Shown here one piece after another: positions 8,360 through 17,937 of a DNA stretch of 64,000 bases. The translations under genes were made by a program, and so were the position numbers. The stretch comes from Phycisphaerales bacterium (GTDB lineage: Bacteria; Planctomycetota; Phycisphaerae; Phycisphaerales; UBA1924): positions 80,553 to 144,552 of the forward strand of contig RECY01000038.1 in NCBI GenBank assembly GCA_007693785.1, given 5' to 3'. Numbering within the stretch: the first letter of the stretch is position 1; each line of letters starts with the position of its first letter. The notes below the pieces were generated by a model. It did no database searches and was not told where the DNA came from. It saw only the letters and a list, made by a program, of their open reading frames with translations.

Positions 8360-9364
8360 ATGGCCACGAGCTCCACGCCACCACGCGCGGCTCCCATACA
8401 GGGCGGCCTCACCGACTCGGGGGCGGAAGCCGATCCCGGGGAGGGGCTGTTGAGCGAGCGTTGGACCCGTTTTGTGAAACGAGGGGTGGTTGCGGGGCTC
8501 GGGGTTTCGCTGATGGTTCACCTCGTGCTGATGCTCGCGGCGGCGTTGATCGTGTTCCAACGCGTGGACGGCAGCCTCGGCGGCCCGCCGGGTCTGGACG
8601 AGGTCGATTTTGCGGTGATGACCGACGCGGAGCTCCGGGAGCTCGGGGTGACGTCGCTGCCGAGCACGACGCCGCCGGTCCCGGACTTGGTCGAGCGGGA
8701 GACGGTCGAGGTCGAACTGCTGAGCCTCGCGCCCGAGGCGTTGAGCGGGCTCTCGCCGGAGCTTGGCGAGCTGGCGATGGATTCGGGGGCGGGGGATATC
8801 GCGGGCGGGCTCGGGGCCGCGGGTGGGATGGCGGGCGACGCGGGGACGGCGAGTTTCTTCGGCGTTGAAGCGGTGGGTCGACGATTCGCGTTCATCGTGG
8901 ACCGCTCGGGCTCGATGAATATCGCGGGGCGGTGGCCGACGCTGCAGGAGAAGCTGCTTGAGGCGATCAACGGGCTCTCGCCGAACGCGCAATTTTTCGT
9001 GGTGCTGTTCAGTTCCGACGCGATGGCGATGAGCGGGCGAACGACCTGGACGGACGCCTCGCAGGCGGGCAAGACCTGGGGGCGTCGCGAGATCGGGAAC
9101 CTGCCGATACCTTCTGGCGGGACGGTGCCGTCGCCGGGGTTCGAGATGGTGCTCCGCGTCCGCCCTCGTCCGGACGCGATCTATTTCATGACCGACGGCG
9201 AGTTCGCCGAGAGTCAGGCCCACGAGATCATCCGCATGGTTGCCGAGCTTGGCATCCCGGTGCACTGCATCACGTTCGCGAGCGACGAGGGGCGCGTGCA
9301 GATGGAGATGATCGCCCGCGCCACGGGGGGCTCGTACACGCACGTGCCGGGGCGTGTCCCGTGA
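8360..9364 (+). CDS. Membrane-anchored von Willebrand factor A domain protein, first gene of ExbBD operon
   Basis: A 334-residue protein with a short cytoplasmic N-terminus, one membrane segment at about residues 44-66, a Gly/Pro-rich stalk, and a C-terminal VWA domain. The metal-ion-dependent adhesion site is intact: DRSGSM near residue 180, a Thr in GGTVPS, and FMTDGE near 275. Such domains bind protein partners through a divalent metal. ATG 8360 follows GGAAGGA at 8344-8350; GTG 8258 in the same frame is possible but would add low-complexity sequence. The stop overlaps the next start (GTGA), tying the gene to the ExbB/ExbD operon. Confidence 0.88.
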   Translation: MATSSTPPRAAPIQGGLTDSGAEADPGEGLLSERWTRFVKRGVVAGLGVSLMVHLVLMLAAALIVFQRVDGSLGGPPGLDEVDFAVMTDAELRELGVTSLPSTTPPVPDLVERETVEVELLSLAPEALSGLSPELGELAMDSGAGDIAGGLGAAGGMAGDAGTASFFGVEAVGRRFAFIVDRSGSMNIAGRWPTLQEKLLEAINGLSPNAQFFVVLFSSDAMAMSGRTTWTDASQAGKTWGRREIGNLPIPSGGTVPSPGFEMVLRVRPRPDAIYFMTDGEFAESQAHEIIRMVAELGIPVHCITFASDEGRVQMEMIARATGGSYTHVPGRVP

Positions 9365-10617
9365 GGCCGGCGCACCGGTGGTGGATGGTCGCGTCCGTTG
9401 GGGTGGCGGCTGCCGGAGCGGGCTCGCTCGCGGTAGCGCGCGACGACGAGCCGGCCCGAGCTCCGAACGGGGCGTCGGATGGGGCGTCGGAGGCCGAGCC
9501 CGCACGCGGGGGCGACGTCCTCGAACTCCGCGGCGGGAGCGAACGCCTGGAAGGCGAAATCCTGGACATCGGGCCCGAGGGCGTGCGGATCCTGGTGAAC
9601 GGCCAGGCAATTCCTTCCTGGGTCGGGTGGGATCGTGTCCGCCGCGTGCACGGGGCGATGGCGAGCGAGGCGGAGGCGTACGCCGAGGTCGCCGACACGG
9701 CCTGGCGCGCCCGGACGCGTCTGGAGCGTGGCGACGCGGCGTCGGCTGAGCCGCTGTTCGAATCGTTGTTCGCGCGATACGCGGGCGGCGAGGGGCCGAC
9801 AGCTCGCGTGGTTGCCGAGGGGCTGCTCCGCTGCCGCCTGCGTCGCAACGCGTACGCGTCGGCTGTGGAGGCGTGGGTGGCGGCTCAGCTCGCGGGCGTG
9901 GTCGGCTTTGATCCGTCGGCTGCGGCGGTGCAGGGGGAGGGGCTCGCGCTCCGCCTCGTGCCGGCCCTGCCGCCGATCTGGACCGATGCGCCGGGCGTCC
10001 GCCCGCTCGCGTCCGGGCGACTGCTGCTCGGCGAGCCTCGGGAGGCGGGCGACGGCGAGCCGGCGACGGGGGGCGCGGGCATCGGGCTCACAACGCGCGC
10101 GTTGGCGGCCTGGTACCGGGCGGCGGCGGCGCACGAGGCGGGCGTGCCGATCGATCACGACGAGCTCCGCGCCGCGCGTGCGTCGTCGGACCCGGAGGTC
10201 ACGTTCGTTCGCGCGGTGGTGGAGTCGCGGATCGGGGACGGGGATGTCCGCGCCGGGGCGCGGGCGCTGCTGGAGGTGTACATCGAGGCGGGCGTGCCTC
10301 GGTGGGCCGAGGCGTGGGCACGGGCGGCGATCGGGCGTTCGCTGCTGATGGAAGACGAGCATGAGTACCGACTGCTGGGTGTGGCGGAACTGATGCACAT
10401 GCCGGCGCGCCTGCGCGATGCGCAGCCGTACCTCGCGGGGCTGGGTCTGGCCGAGTCCGCGGCGGCGTTGGACTCGATGGGTCAGCACGCCGAAGCGGAC
10501 CGCGTCCGGGCCGAGTTCCGGCGCAACTTTCCCGGTCACCCGCTGCTTGCGTCCTCGTCCGCGACGGGGCGCCGGGTCGGGACGGGTTCGGGCGGATCAA
10601 CCGAAGGAGCCGATTGA
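9361..10617 (+). CDS. Exported helical-repeat protein of the ExbBD operon, function unknown
   Basis: A 418-residue protein with a signal peptide (cleavage likely near residue 26, before RDDEPA). The region at about 50-95 is a small beta-rich segment (GDVLELRGGSERLEGEIL ...), and the rest is alanine-rich helices with a tetratricopeptide-like rhythm, for example AVEAWVAAQLAG and ARALLEVYIEAG. It starts at GTG 9361 overlapping the VWA stop and ends immediately before exbB. It is not a named family; it is probably a periplasmic scaffold subunit of the ExbBD-driven complex, inferred from context and fold only. Confidence 0.75.
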   Translation: MRPAHRWWMVASVGVAAAGAGSLAVARDDEPARAPNGASDGASEAEPARGGDVLELRGGSERLEGEILDIGPEGVRILVNGQAIPSWVGWDRVRRVHGAMASEAEAYAEVADTAWRARTRLERGDAASAEPLFESLFARYAGGEGPTARVVAEGLLRCRLRRNAYASAVEAWVAAQLAGVVGFDPSAAAVQGEGLALRLVPALPPIWTDAPGVRPLASGRLLLGEPREAGDGEPATGGAGIGLTTRALAAWYRAAAAHEAGVPIDHDELRAARASSDPEVTFVRAVVESRIGDGDVRAGARALLEVYIEAGVPRWAEAWARAAIGRSLLMEDEHEYRLLGVAELMHMPARLRDAQPYLAGLGLAESAAALDSMGQHAEADRVRAEFRRNFPGHPLLASSSATGRRVGTGSGGSTEGAD

Positions 10618-11370
10618 ATGCCAGATGTGTTGCACACGCTCGCCGCCGCGACCGGGAACGCCGGTTCGATGTCGCTGCTGGACTACATCCTCGCGGGTCG
10701 CGAGATCGGGCTGGTGATCATCCTGCTCTCGTTCGTCGCGTTAGGGCTGGTGGTCGCGGCGTTGATCCGTCTGCGTCTGTCGCGTCTCGCGCCGCCGGAG
10801 ACGATCGACGAGCTGGACCGGATGCTGCGGGCCGGCGAGATCGGTCGCGCGGTGGAGCTGTGCAACAGCTCGGTGCACGATTCGTTCCTGACGCGCACGT
10901 TCGGGCCGGCGCTGGTCCGCTGTGCGCGCTCGCCCTTCGGTTTTTTGGAGCTGAAGAGCGCGCTGGAGGAATCGGGCCAGCAGGAAGTCGGTCGTTTGCA
11001 GCGCTGGACAGATTATCTGGGGCTGATCGCGACGGTCGCGCCGATGCTCGGGCTGCTCGGCACGGTGTTCGGGATCCTCGTGGCGTTCGACGCGATCAGC
11101 CAGACCGAGGGCGTGCCGCGTCCGGGTGAGCTGGCGGGGGGGATCAGTCAGGCGCTGGTGACGACGGTCATGGGGCTGATCGTCGCGATCCCGACGACGT
11201 TCGCGTACACGTATTTGCGGAACCGGATCGACGACCTGGCGCAGGACGTGGCGCGGATCTGCGAGGAACTGGCGGTCCACCTCGAGCAGGCCGGTGGCGG
11301 CTCGTCTCAGCCCCCGGCTGGCGCCCGCCCGCGTCCGCGTCCGTCCCCGGCGGAGGGAGCGCGGGCGTGA
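10618..11370 (+). CDS. exbB: ExbB/TolQ/MotA-family proton channel subunit
   Basis: A 250-residue MotA/TolQ/ExbB protein. Membrane segments lie at about residues 30-52, 137-159 and 178-200, the usual three. The conserved GLIATVAPMLGLLGTVFGIL and GGISQALVTTVMGLIVAIP blocks surround the proton path. A 60-residue cytoplasmic domain connects TM1 and TM2, and the C-terminus is Pro/Arg rich. With ExbD it forms a 5:2 rotary-type motor that converts the proton gradient into work at the envelope. It begins directly after the previous stop and overlaps exbD by GTGA. Confidence 0.94.
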   Translation: MPDVLHTLAAATGNAGSMSLLDYILAGREIGLVIILLSFVALGLVVAALIRLRLSRLAPPETIDELDRMLRAGEIGRAVELCNSSVHDSFLTRTFGPALVRCARSPFGFLELKSALEESGQQEVGRLQRWTDYLGLIATVAPMLGLLGTVFGILVAFDAISQTEGVPRPGELAGGISQALVTTVMGLIVAIPTTFAYTYLRNRIDDLAQDVARICEELAVHLEQAGGGSSQPPAGARPRPRPSPAEGARA

Positions 11371-11807
11371 ACTTCGCGAAGACGGGCGAGCGCCGCACGG
11401 GGCGGTTCAACATGACGCCGATGATCGACGTCGTGCTGCAGCTCATCATCTTTTTCATGTACACGTCCACGTTCGCGAGCATGGTGCGCACGCCGGTAGA
11501 CCTGCCCAAACAGCTCGGCGAGCGGGAGCTGAGCCGCGACAGCGCGCCGATCGTGGTGGACATCACGCACGACGGGCGCGTGCTGGTCGCGGGGGTCGAG
11601 AGCGACCTGGCGGAGCTGCGCCGGATTGTGCGGGCCGAGGGAGAAGAGCGCCACGGCGGCGACATGGGGCAGGTCAAGGTGCTCGTCCGGGCCGACCGCG
11701 GCGCCGAGGCGCGGCACGTGAACGTGGTCGTGCGCACGCTGACAGGCGCTGGCGTGCGCCGGTGGACGACCGGCTCGGAAAGCGTCGGCGAGACGGGGGG
11801 GAACTGA
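11367..11807 (+). CDS. exbD: ExbD/TolR-family protein, first copy
   Basis: A 146-residue ExbD. The single membrane segment at about residues 16-38 begins MTPMIDVVLQLIIFFM and carries the proton-binding aspartate at about residue 20. A periplasmic domain follows with the family strand pattern and KVLVRADRGAEARHVN. Translation starts at GTG 11367 inside the exbB stop. Having two exbD genes after one exbB is common in TolQR/ExbBD variants, and the two copies may form a heterodimer in the motor. Confidence 0.92.
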   Translation: MNFAKTGERRTGRFNMTPMIDVVLQLIIFFMYTSTFASMVRTPVDLPKQLGERELSRDSAPIVVDITHDGRVLVAGVESDLAELRRIVRAEGEERHGGDMGQVKVLVRADRGAEARHVNVVVRTLTGAGVRRWTTGSESVGETGGN

Positions 11808-11808
11808 G

Positions 11809-12222
11809 ATGCGGTTCCGCCCCAAACACCGCCCTGTCGGCATCCCCTCGGACCTGCCGATGACGAGCATGATCGACGTGGTGTTTTTGCTGCTGATTTT
11901 CTTTATGATCACCGCGACGTTCGTGCGCGAGCGCGAGCTCCGCTCGACGCTGGACGCCGTTCGGGAGGGTGCGGGCAGCGCGGCGGACCTTTCGCCGCAG
12001 ATTGTGGAGGTCGAGCTGCGCAACGGGCGCTCGGCCTACCGGATCGGGGCGCGAATCATGCGCACGCAGGAGGAGCTATTCGGCGTGCTCACGGAACTGC
12101 CCAAGGAGGGCGGTGTGTTTATCCGGGTCCACGGGGACGCGCCTTGGGGTGCGGCGGCCGGCGCGTTGCAGGCCGCGCAGGACGCGGGGTTTTTGAAGCG
12201 AACATATGTGCCCGCAGATTGA
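11809..12222 (+). CDS. exbD: ExbD/TolR-family protein, second copy
   Basis: A 137-residue ExbD with PMTSMIDVVFLLLIFFM at about residues 17-33, the same aspartate position as its upstream paralogue, and a short periplasmic domain ending in ALQAAQDAGFLKRTYV. The two copies are divergent beyond the membrane helix, which argues against recent duplication. The gene begins one base after the first exbD stop; its 3' end overlaps the next gene by 17 bases. Confidence 0.92.
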   Translation: MRFRPKHRPVGIPSDLPMTSMIDVVFLLLIFFMITATFVRERELRSTLDAVREGAGSAADLSPQIVEVELRNGRSAYRIGARIMRTQEELFGVLTELPKEGGVFIRVHGDAPWGAAAGALQAAQDAGFLKRTYVPAD

Positions 12223-14941
12223 ACCAACCTACGCCCGTCGCCTCGGCGTGCTGTGCGCTCTCGCGGGCGCGGTGTGCGCCACGGGCGTCGCGCACGCACT
12301 GGCTCAGGGCGCCACGGGCCAGGTCGTCGCGAACGCCGACGCGGACGCATCGGTGGACGGGTATCTCGATGCGCTCGGGCTCGAGGCGGTGCGTGCCGCG
12401 ACGCTGCGGGCCCGGCTCGAGCGTGCGCCCGCGGAGGAGCGCGTCGCGATCGCCGAATCGCTCGGCGGGATCTACGTCGGCATGCTCGAACGCGCCACGA
12501 CGACCGAGTCCAGGCTGGTCGTGGAAGGGCTCGCGACGGACCTGATGCGCCGCTTCCCGGGGGCCGAGACGAGCGAGCTCCGCGTGAATCTTCAGCGTGT
12601 GCAGTATCTGACGGCCGAGCGCCTCGCGGAGCTGCACCGCCTGCGGCTGGCGACGCCCTCCGAGGTCGCCGAGGCCGAACGCATTCTCCGCCGGAGCATC
12701 CCGGTATTCCGCGAGGTGGCAATGGCGGCCCACCGCCGCGTGGAAGTGTACGAACGGCGTGATGTGCGGACCGACCTGCCCGACGACATGCGCGCGATGC
12801 TGGACGAGTCGCGCCGGATCCGCTCGCTGGCGATGTATTACGCGGGGTGGAGCCGCTACTACCTCGCGTACATCATCGACGATCGGGGCGGTGCGGACGA
12901 AGCGATGGACGCGTTCGGCTGGTTGCTGAACGCGCCGGGCGGGCGGGGCGCGACGCTGGACCGTCTGCCGCAGGGCATGACGCGGTACGAGCACGTCGCG
13001 CGGGCGGCGGTGGGCGTCGCGATGAGCGAGTCGCTGCGCGGGCAGGACGTCACGGCGATCCGCTGGCTGGACGCGCTGGCTTCCGGCGCCGAGACGCCGC
13101 AGAGCGTCCGCGACGCGTTGCTGGCGCGCCGGATCGCGGTGCTGAGCGCGGGCGGGCGCTGGTACGACCTGAAGGCGTTGATCGACCGTCTCCCGACGCG
13201 CCCGGACAGCTTCCGCCTGACGGTGCCGGAGGCCCGCCTGCTCGCGGTGTCGGCGTTCGAGGGCCTCGGGCGCATGGGCGATCGCAGCGCGAGCGCGGGC
13301 GACGCGGTGCTGATCGAGGCGATCGGGCAGGTCGGCCTCGGCGAGCTGGTGCGGCGCGGGGAGGTCTCGCACGTGCTCGATATGGTCGAGCGGTACGGGG
13401 CCGAGCTGATCGGCGAGGACGGGTTCGTCGTTCGATTCGTCGATGGCTTGCAGTCGTACGAGCGTGCGAGGGCGTTGCACGCGGACGCGGATGAGCCGAC
13501 GGGTGAGCCGACGTCAACGCGCGATGTGGCGAGCGCGTTTCTGGTCGCGTCGCGCGCCCTGGGCGCGGCGCTGGAATCCGAGGACGCGGATCTGTTCCCC
13601 GCGCAACGCGCCGAGTGCCGGCGTCTGCGCGGGCTGAGCCTCTACTTCGCGGGCGAGCTCCGTGAAGCGGCGAGGCTGCTCGCGGCCGCGGCGTCCGTCT
13701 CCGGCGGCGACGAGACCGAGGCGCAGCGGGAGGAGGCTCTCTGGTTCGCGATCGTGGCCCTCGACCGTGCGATCCGCGCCGGCGATCGGGGCGCGACCGC
13801 CGAGCGCGACCGGCTGGCGACGCTCTATCTCGCGTCGTTCCCCGGCACGGAGCGGTCGGCACGCCTGCTCATCGGCGCCCCCGGAGACCGCGTGGATCCG
13901 CAGCGGGCTGTGGAGGTGCTCCTGTCGATCGGCCCTTCCTCAGAAGTGTATGAGGCCGCGCGTCGGCGCGCATCCCAACTCCTGTACCGTCTGTATCGCG
14001 AGAGCTCCGGTGCGGAACGTGCGTTCGCGGCGTCCCGCTTCACCGATATCGCCAGCGAGATCTTCGCCGCGGACGTGCGTGCGAGCGAGACGGTTCGCGA
14101 CGAGCCCGAAGCGGAGCGCGCCACGCGCGACGCCGTGCAGGTGGCGCGGCAGATGTTGGACGTGCTCCTGGGCCCGGAAGTCTCGGACGCGATCCGGGCC
14201 GAGGAGGTCCTGGTGTCGGTGCGCGAGCTTGCCCGCCTCCGCGGCGGCGTCCCGCGCGAGATCGAGGCCGAACTGGCCTACCGGGCGTTGCAGTCGGCCG
14301 TGGTGCGGGATCATGCAGACCTGATCCGCGATCGGGCCTCGGCGTTGCGTGCCTTCGGCGGTGCGTTCGCTTCGGCCGGCGACCGCTTGCTGTACAACCG
14401 AGCGGTGGCTCGCGCAGCCGAGCGGCCGAACGATCTTCAGGTGTTGCGCGAGATCGTCAACGCCGGGGTGCGGATCGCCGAAGAACTGCGCCGCGCGCCG
14501 GGCGGGCTGTCGGACGCGGCGACGCTCGGCGTGCACGACCGCGTGGCGGACGCGGCGGCCCGTTTGTGGGCGGGCGAGGACGACGAAGCCGCACGCGAGA
14601 TCGCGATCGAGCTCGACCGGCGCGCCATCGACGCCGGGCAGGCGACGGTGCGGATGCTCCGCCGCGCAGGTGAGCTGCGCGAGTCGGCGGGCGACCTACG
14701 CGGCGCGCACGACGCGTGGCGGACACTGATGGCCGGCACGACGCCCGGCGAGGATCTCTGGTTCGAAGCACGGTACGAGTCGCTGCGCCTGCTGGTGCGG
14801 CTCGACGCCGAGCGTGCGCGGGCGGCGCTGGCGCAGCACCGGGTGCTCCACCCCGAGTGGGGCCCGGAGCCGTGGGGCGAGCGTTTGCGCGTGCTGCACG
14901 AACGCCACGCGAGCGAGGCCGCGGATGGGATCGAGCCGTGA
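12206..14941 (+). CDS. Large exported alpha-helical protein of the ExbBD operon, function unknown
   Basis: A 911-residue protein with a signal peptide (residues about 10-33, cleavage near AHALA-QG). The rest is almost wholly helical, Ala/Arg/Glu rich, with tandem-helix patterns like tetratricopeptide or HEAT repeats, for example LYFAGELREAARLLAAAASV. No catalytic motif was found. ATG 12206 overlaps the second exbD by 17 bases, and its stop overlaps the next start (GTGA). Position and export suggest it is a periplasmic component driven or organised by ExbBD; that is inference. Confidence 0.75.
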   Translation: MCPQIEPTYARRLGVLCALAGAVCATGVAHALAQGATGQVVANADADASVDGYLDALGLEAVRAATLRARLERAPAEERVAIAESLGGIYVGMLERATTTESRLVVEGLATDLMRRFPGAETSELRVNLQRVQYLTAERLAELHRLRLATPSEVAEAERILRRSIPVFREVAMAAHRRVEVYERRDVRTDLPDDMRAMLDESRRIRSLAMYYAGWSRYYLAYIIDDRGGADEAMDAFGWLLNAPGGRGATLDRLPQGMTRYEHVARAAVGVAMSESLRGQDVTAIRWLDALASGAETPQSVRDALLARRIAVLSAGGRWYDLKALIDRLPTRPDSFRLTVPEARLLAVSAFEGLGRMGDRSASAGDAVLIEAIGQVGLGELVRRGEVSHVLDMVERYGAELIGEDGFVVRFVDGLQSYERARALHADADEPTGEPTSTRDVASAFLVASRALGAALESEDADLFPAQRAECRRLRGLSLYFAGELREAARLLAAAASVSGGDETEAQREEALWFAIVALDRAIRAGDRGATAERDRLATLYLASFPGTERSARLLIGAPGDRVDPQRAVEVLLSIGPSSEVYEAARRRASQLLYRLYRESSGAERAFAASRFTDIASEIFAADVRASETVRDEPEAERATRDAVQVARQMLDVLLGPEVSDAIRAEEVLVSVRELARLRGGVPREIEAELAYRALQSAVVRDHADLIRDRASALRAFGGAFASAGDRLLYNRAVARAAERPNDLQVLREIVNAGVRIAEELRRAPGGLSDAATLGVHDRVADAAARLWAGEDDEAAREIAIELDRRAIDAGQATVRMLRRAGELRESAGDLRGAHDAWRTLMAGTTPGEDLWFEARYESLRLLVRLDAERARAALAQHRVLHPEWGPEPWGERLRVLHERHASEAADGIEP

Positions 14942-17937
14942 GCCACGCACCCGTTTCACCTGTGCAGCGTTTCCTGGGCCCGCCCGAAGCGTCGGGCGGT
15001 GCGCTCGCGCTGTTGAGTCTCGATCCGGCTTCTGTGGACGAGCGTGCGGTCTTCCGCGCGCTCAACGCGCAACTCGCAAGAGTATCGGCTCACCCGGAGC
15101 GCGACACGCCGGCGGCCGACGAGGTGCGCCTCGCGCTCCACGCCGCCGCGGCGCAGCTCCTCGATCCCGCCGTGCGTGCGTTGATTATCGCCCGTGCGCG
15201 CGGCGGGCGTACGCCGTCGGGCGACGGGGCACGCCCCACACCGAGCCGCAGCCCCGCGCCCCAGCCCGGACGCTCGGAAACCGCTGTAACCGCGGGCCGG
15301 ACGCCCTCCCGCGACGACGGAGCGATCGCGGCTTTCGAGCACGACGCACTGCGGTTGCTTGCGAGGCATGGCGGCTGGGGACCGCAGTCGATGCGTCAGA
15401 TCGCCCAGTTCGCCCACGCTCGCGGCGTGCCGCCTTCGCGTGTCGTCGCAGGGTTGCACGCGATGCTCCGCGGCGGCAGCACCCACGCGAACGCGGGCAA
15501 ACCCGCCATCGGCTCCTCGCCCTTGCCCGTACGCACAAACGGTGCGCACACACACCCGTCCGCGTTCACCGATCAGGTGGTCTCGGCTTCGACCGCGCAG
15601 GCGGTTTCCGAACCGGTGTTCAGCTCGACGGCGACGCTGTCCACTGTCGGTGCCCGCGCTCGGCAATCGCGGCAGACACGGGAGGCGCTCGATCCCACCA
15701 CGGTGCGCACGCTCTGGTTCGCCGGCGGGATGTTGGTGGTCTTTGCCGGGCTGTTGCTCCTGGTGTTCATCGGGATTCATGCGGCGAGCGGCGGTTTCGG
15801 CGCTGGCGGGGGCGCGGGTCCCGGCGCAGGGGTTCAAGCGCAAGCACCGCCCCCGCCGACGGGTTCCGGTGCGGCGGCTTCGCCAGATGCCGAGCCCACG
15901 CGCGACCGAAGCCTGGATGCCGAGCGTGTTCGCACCGATCAGCCCGCACGCGAGGCCCGCACCGACTCCCCCGCACCCCCCGTCGATCCCGCGCGTCTCG
16001 TCCGCGATCTTCAAGCAGCGGTCGCCCAGCTCGACGACGACGCTCCTGCGGCCTCCGCTCGCTTCGCGTCGCTCGTGGATGCGCTCGCGCGACGCTGGAC
16101 GCTGCTCAGCGCGAGCGAACGCGCGGCGGCGCACGACGCCGTGGTGGAGTTCGTGTACCGCTCGGCGGACTCGCCCGTAGCGATCGCGGGCGCGATCCGC
16201 GCGATCGCCCGACCCGCGTCGGCCTACGCCAGTTCCGACGCCCCGCCCGCGCCGGGCGAGGTCCATCCGACGATCTGGTCCGTCGGCGTGCTCGCCCGCC
16301 TGAGCCGCGAGCGTGACCTGCCCGCCAGCGCCAGGTCCGAGATCGAACGCACCCTTGCGCGTGCGCTCGGCGACCGCGGGCTCACGGGCGAACGCGTCTT
16401 TGTGGATGCGTCGATCGACGCGCTCCGCGCGGTCGCCGAGCGTCTCGCAACCCGCGGCGGCGGTGCCCGCGCGTGGGACACATGGCTCCAGGCGGCCCAC
16501 GCGCTCGCGGGCGAAGACCCGGCGCGTCGTACCGCGTTGATCATTCGCGGGCTCGACGTGCTGCTGGAGCGAGGGCCGCAGCCGAGCGAATCGCCCGAAA
16601 TATTCGCGGCGATCGCTGCGCTCGTCGGTGATCTCCCGTGGCGTGAACGCGACGCGACGCGGGCGTGGCTCGTCGGGCGTTTCGATGACCCGAGGATCAC
16701 GATCGGCGCTCTGCACGCGCTGACGATGGCGCTCGTGAGGCATTCTTCGGCCGAGGGCGTGGACCTGACCATGGTCGTGCGGCGTCGGGATACCGAAGCC
16801 GAGCGCCGGGCGATGCGCGACCGCTACGCCGAAGCGTGGGGGATTGATGCGCCAGCCGGCGGGGGCGCGTGGGCCGCGGCGTGGGGCACAACGCTGCGGC
16901 GCGCGTCGGACGCCGATGCGCGACACGCCTCGGCGTGGCTCCGTCGCGCGGTGGTGGTCAGCATGCTCAACGAGTCCGCGGCCCTGGCGTGGTCGGGCGA
17001 CAGCGCCGGGGCCGACAGCGCGCTGACCGAGGCCGAGGCTTTTCTGAACACGCGATCCGCTGCCACCGGCTCCGGACGGGCGGCGCGCCTGATTGAACAC
17101 GCGCCGGCCGACGGATGGTGGTCGCGATACCTCCGCGCCGGCGCGAGCGTGCCCGCGCGCCTCGATCTGTTGCGCGATCTCGGGCATCGCGGCCCGGCGA
17201 ACATCTATCGCCAGGACGCGACCGTCCTTGTGCGCGAGGCGCTCCGTGGCTCGCCGGCCCAGGTTCGCGAGACCGCGATGCAGACCATGCGACGGCTCAC
17301 CGCCAGCCCGGCCGTGGTCAACGCCCTGCTCGACGAACTCCCACGTCTGCCCGACACCCGGGGCACGCGCGAGCTGATTGCGAGCGTCGCCTATGCCAGC
17401 ACGAACCCGCGAGAGGGCGAGCCTTGGCACCATCATGCCCGGCGTTCGCTGGTCGCCCGCCTGCTCGAGATGACGGCGAGCGCGGGCGAGTTGTCGGCAG
17501 TGGACGACCTCGCCGATCGACTCGCGATGTCGTACGCGCGTCGCGCGGCCAACCCCGGCGCGAGCGAGTCCGACGCGGTGGCGGCTGGTGTCAGCGCCGC
17601 GTCGATCCGCGTCCGTCTGGAGCAGGCCGCTTCGGCGTTGCCCCCCGGGGCGCGTGTCCCGATCACCCTCGAAGAGATCGAGCGACGGCGATCGTCTCGC
17701 GCGAGCCTGGCGCACGGCTCGGTGCAGCGTTTCTGCGTCGAGCAGCTCGCGGTCTGCGAGCTGCTCGCGTACATCGTTGTGGTCGAGCGCCCGCGTGAAG
17801 CCGGGCGTGTGACGGGCGTGCTGGACACGCTCGCGCGGGAGCGGCGCGAGGCCGATCACGTGTTCGCGCAGATCGCGGCGGCGGAACGTGCCATCGCGAG
17901 CCTCTGGCGGATCCGATTCGGAGAACAGGACGCATGA
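14938..17937 (+). CDS. Very large single-pass membrane protein of the ExbBD operon, function unknown
   Basis: A 999-residue protein starting at GTG 14938, which overlaps the previous stop. The first 250 residues are predicted cytoplasmic; the opening QRFLGPPEASGG ... LLSLDPASVDERAVFRALN ... VRLALHAAAAQLLDP looks like a degenerate J-domain-like helical region. One membrane segment (LWFAGGMLVVFAGLLLLVF) lies near residues 259-280, then a Pro-rich linker and about 650 residues of helical repeats outside. It is not a recognised family. The layout suits a protein joining cytoplasmic signals to the periplasmic machine. Confidence 0.75.
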   Translation: MSHAPVSPVQRFLGPPEASGGALALLSLDPASVDERAVFRALNAQLARVSAHPERDTPAADEVRLALHAAAAQLLDPAVRALIIARARGGRTPSGDGARPTPSRSPAPQPGRSETAVTAGRTPSRDDGAIAAFEHDALRLLARHGGWGPQSMRQIAQFAHARGVPPSRVVAGLHAMLRGGSTHANAGKPAIGSSPLPVRTNGAHTHPSAFTDQVVSASTAQAVSEPVFSSTATLSTVGARARQSRQTREALDPTTVRTLWFAGGMLVVFAGLLLLVFIGIHAASGGFGAGGGAGPGAGVQAQAPPPPTGSGAAASPDAEPTRDRSLDAERVRTDQPAREARTDSPAPPVDPARLVRDLQAAVAQLDDDAPAASARFASLVDALARRWTLLSASERAAAHDAVVEFVYRSADSPVAIAGAIRAIARPASAYASSDAPPAPGEVHPTIWSVGVLARLSRERDLPASARSEIERTLARALGDRGLTGERVFVDASIDALRAVAERLATRGGGARAWDTWLQAAHALAGEDPARRTALIIRGLDVLLERGPQPSESPEIFAAIAALVGDLPWRERDATRAWLVGRFDDPRITIGALHALTMALVRHSSAEGVDLTMVVRRRDTEAERRAMRDRYAEAWGIDAPAGGGAWAAAWGTTLRRASDADARHASAWLRRAVVVSMLNESAALAWSGDSAGADSALTEAEAFLNTRSAATGSGRAARLIEHAPADGWWSRYLRAGASVPARLDLLRDLGHRGPANIYRQDATVLVREALRGSPAQVRETAMQTMRRLTASPAVVNALLDELPRLPDTRGTRELIASVAYASTNPREGEPWHHHARRSLVARLLEMTASAGELSAVDDLADRLAMSYARRAANPGASESDAVAAGVSAASIRVRLEQAASALPPGARVPITLEEIERRRSSRASLAHGSVQRFCVEQLAVCELLAYIVVVERPREAGRVTGVLDTLARERREADHVFAQIAAAERAIASLWRIRFGEQDA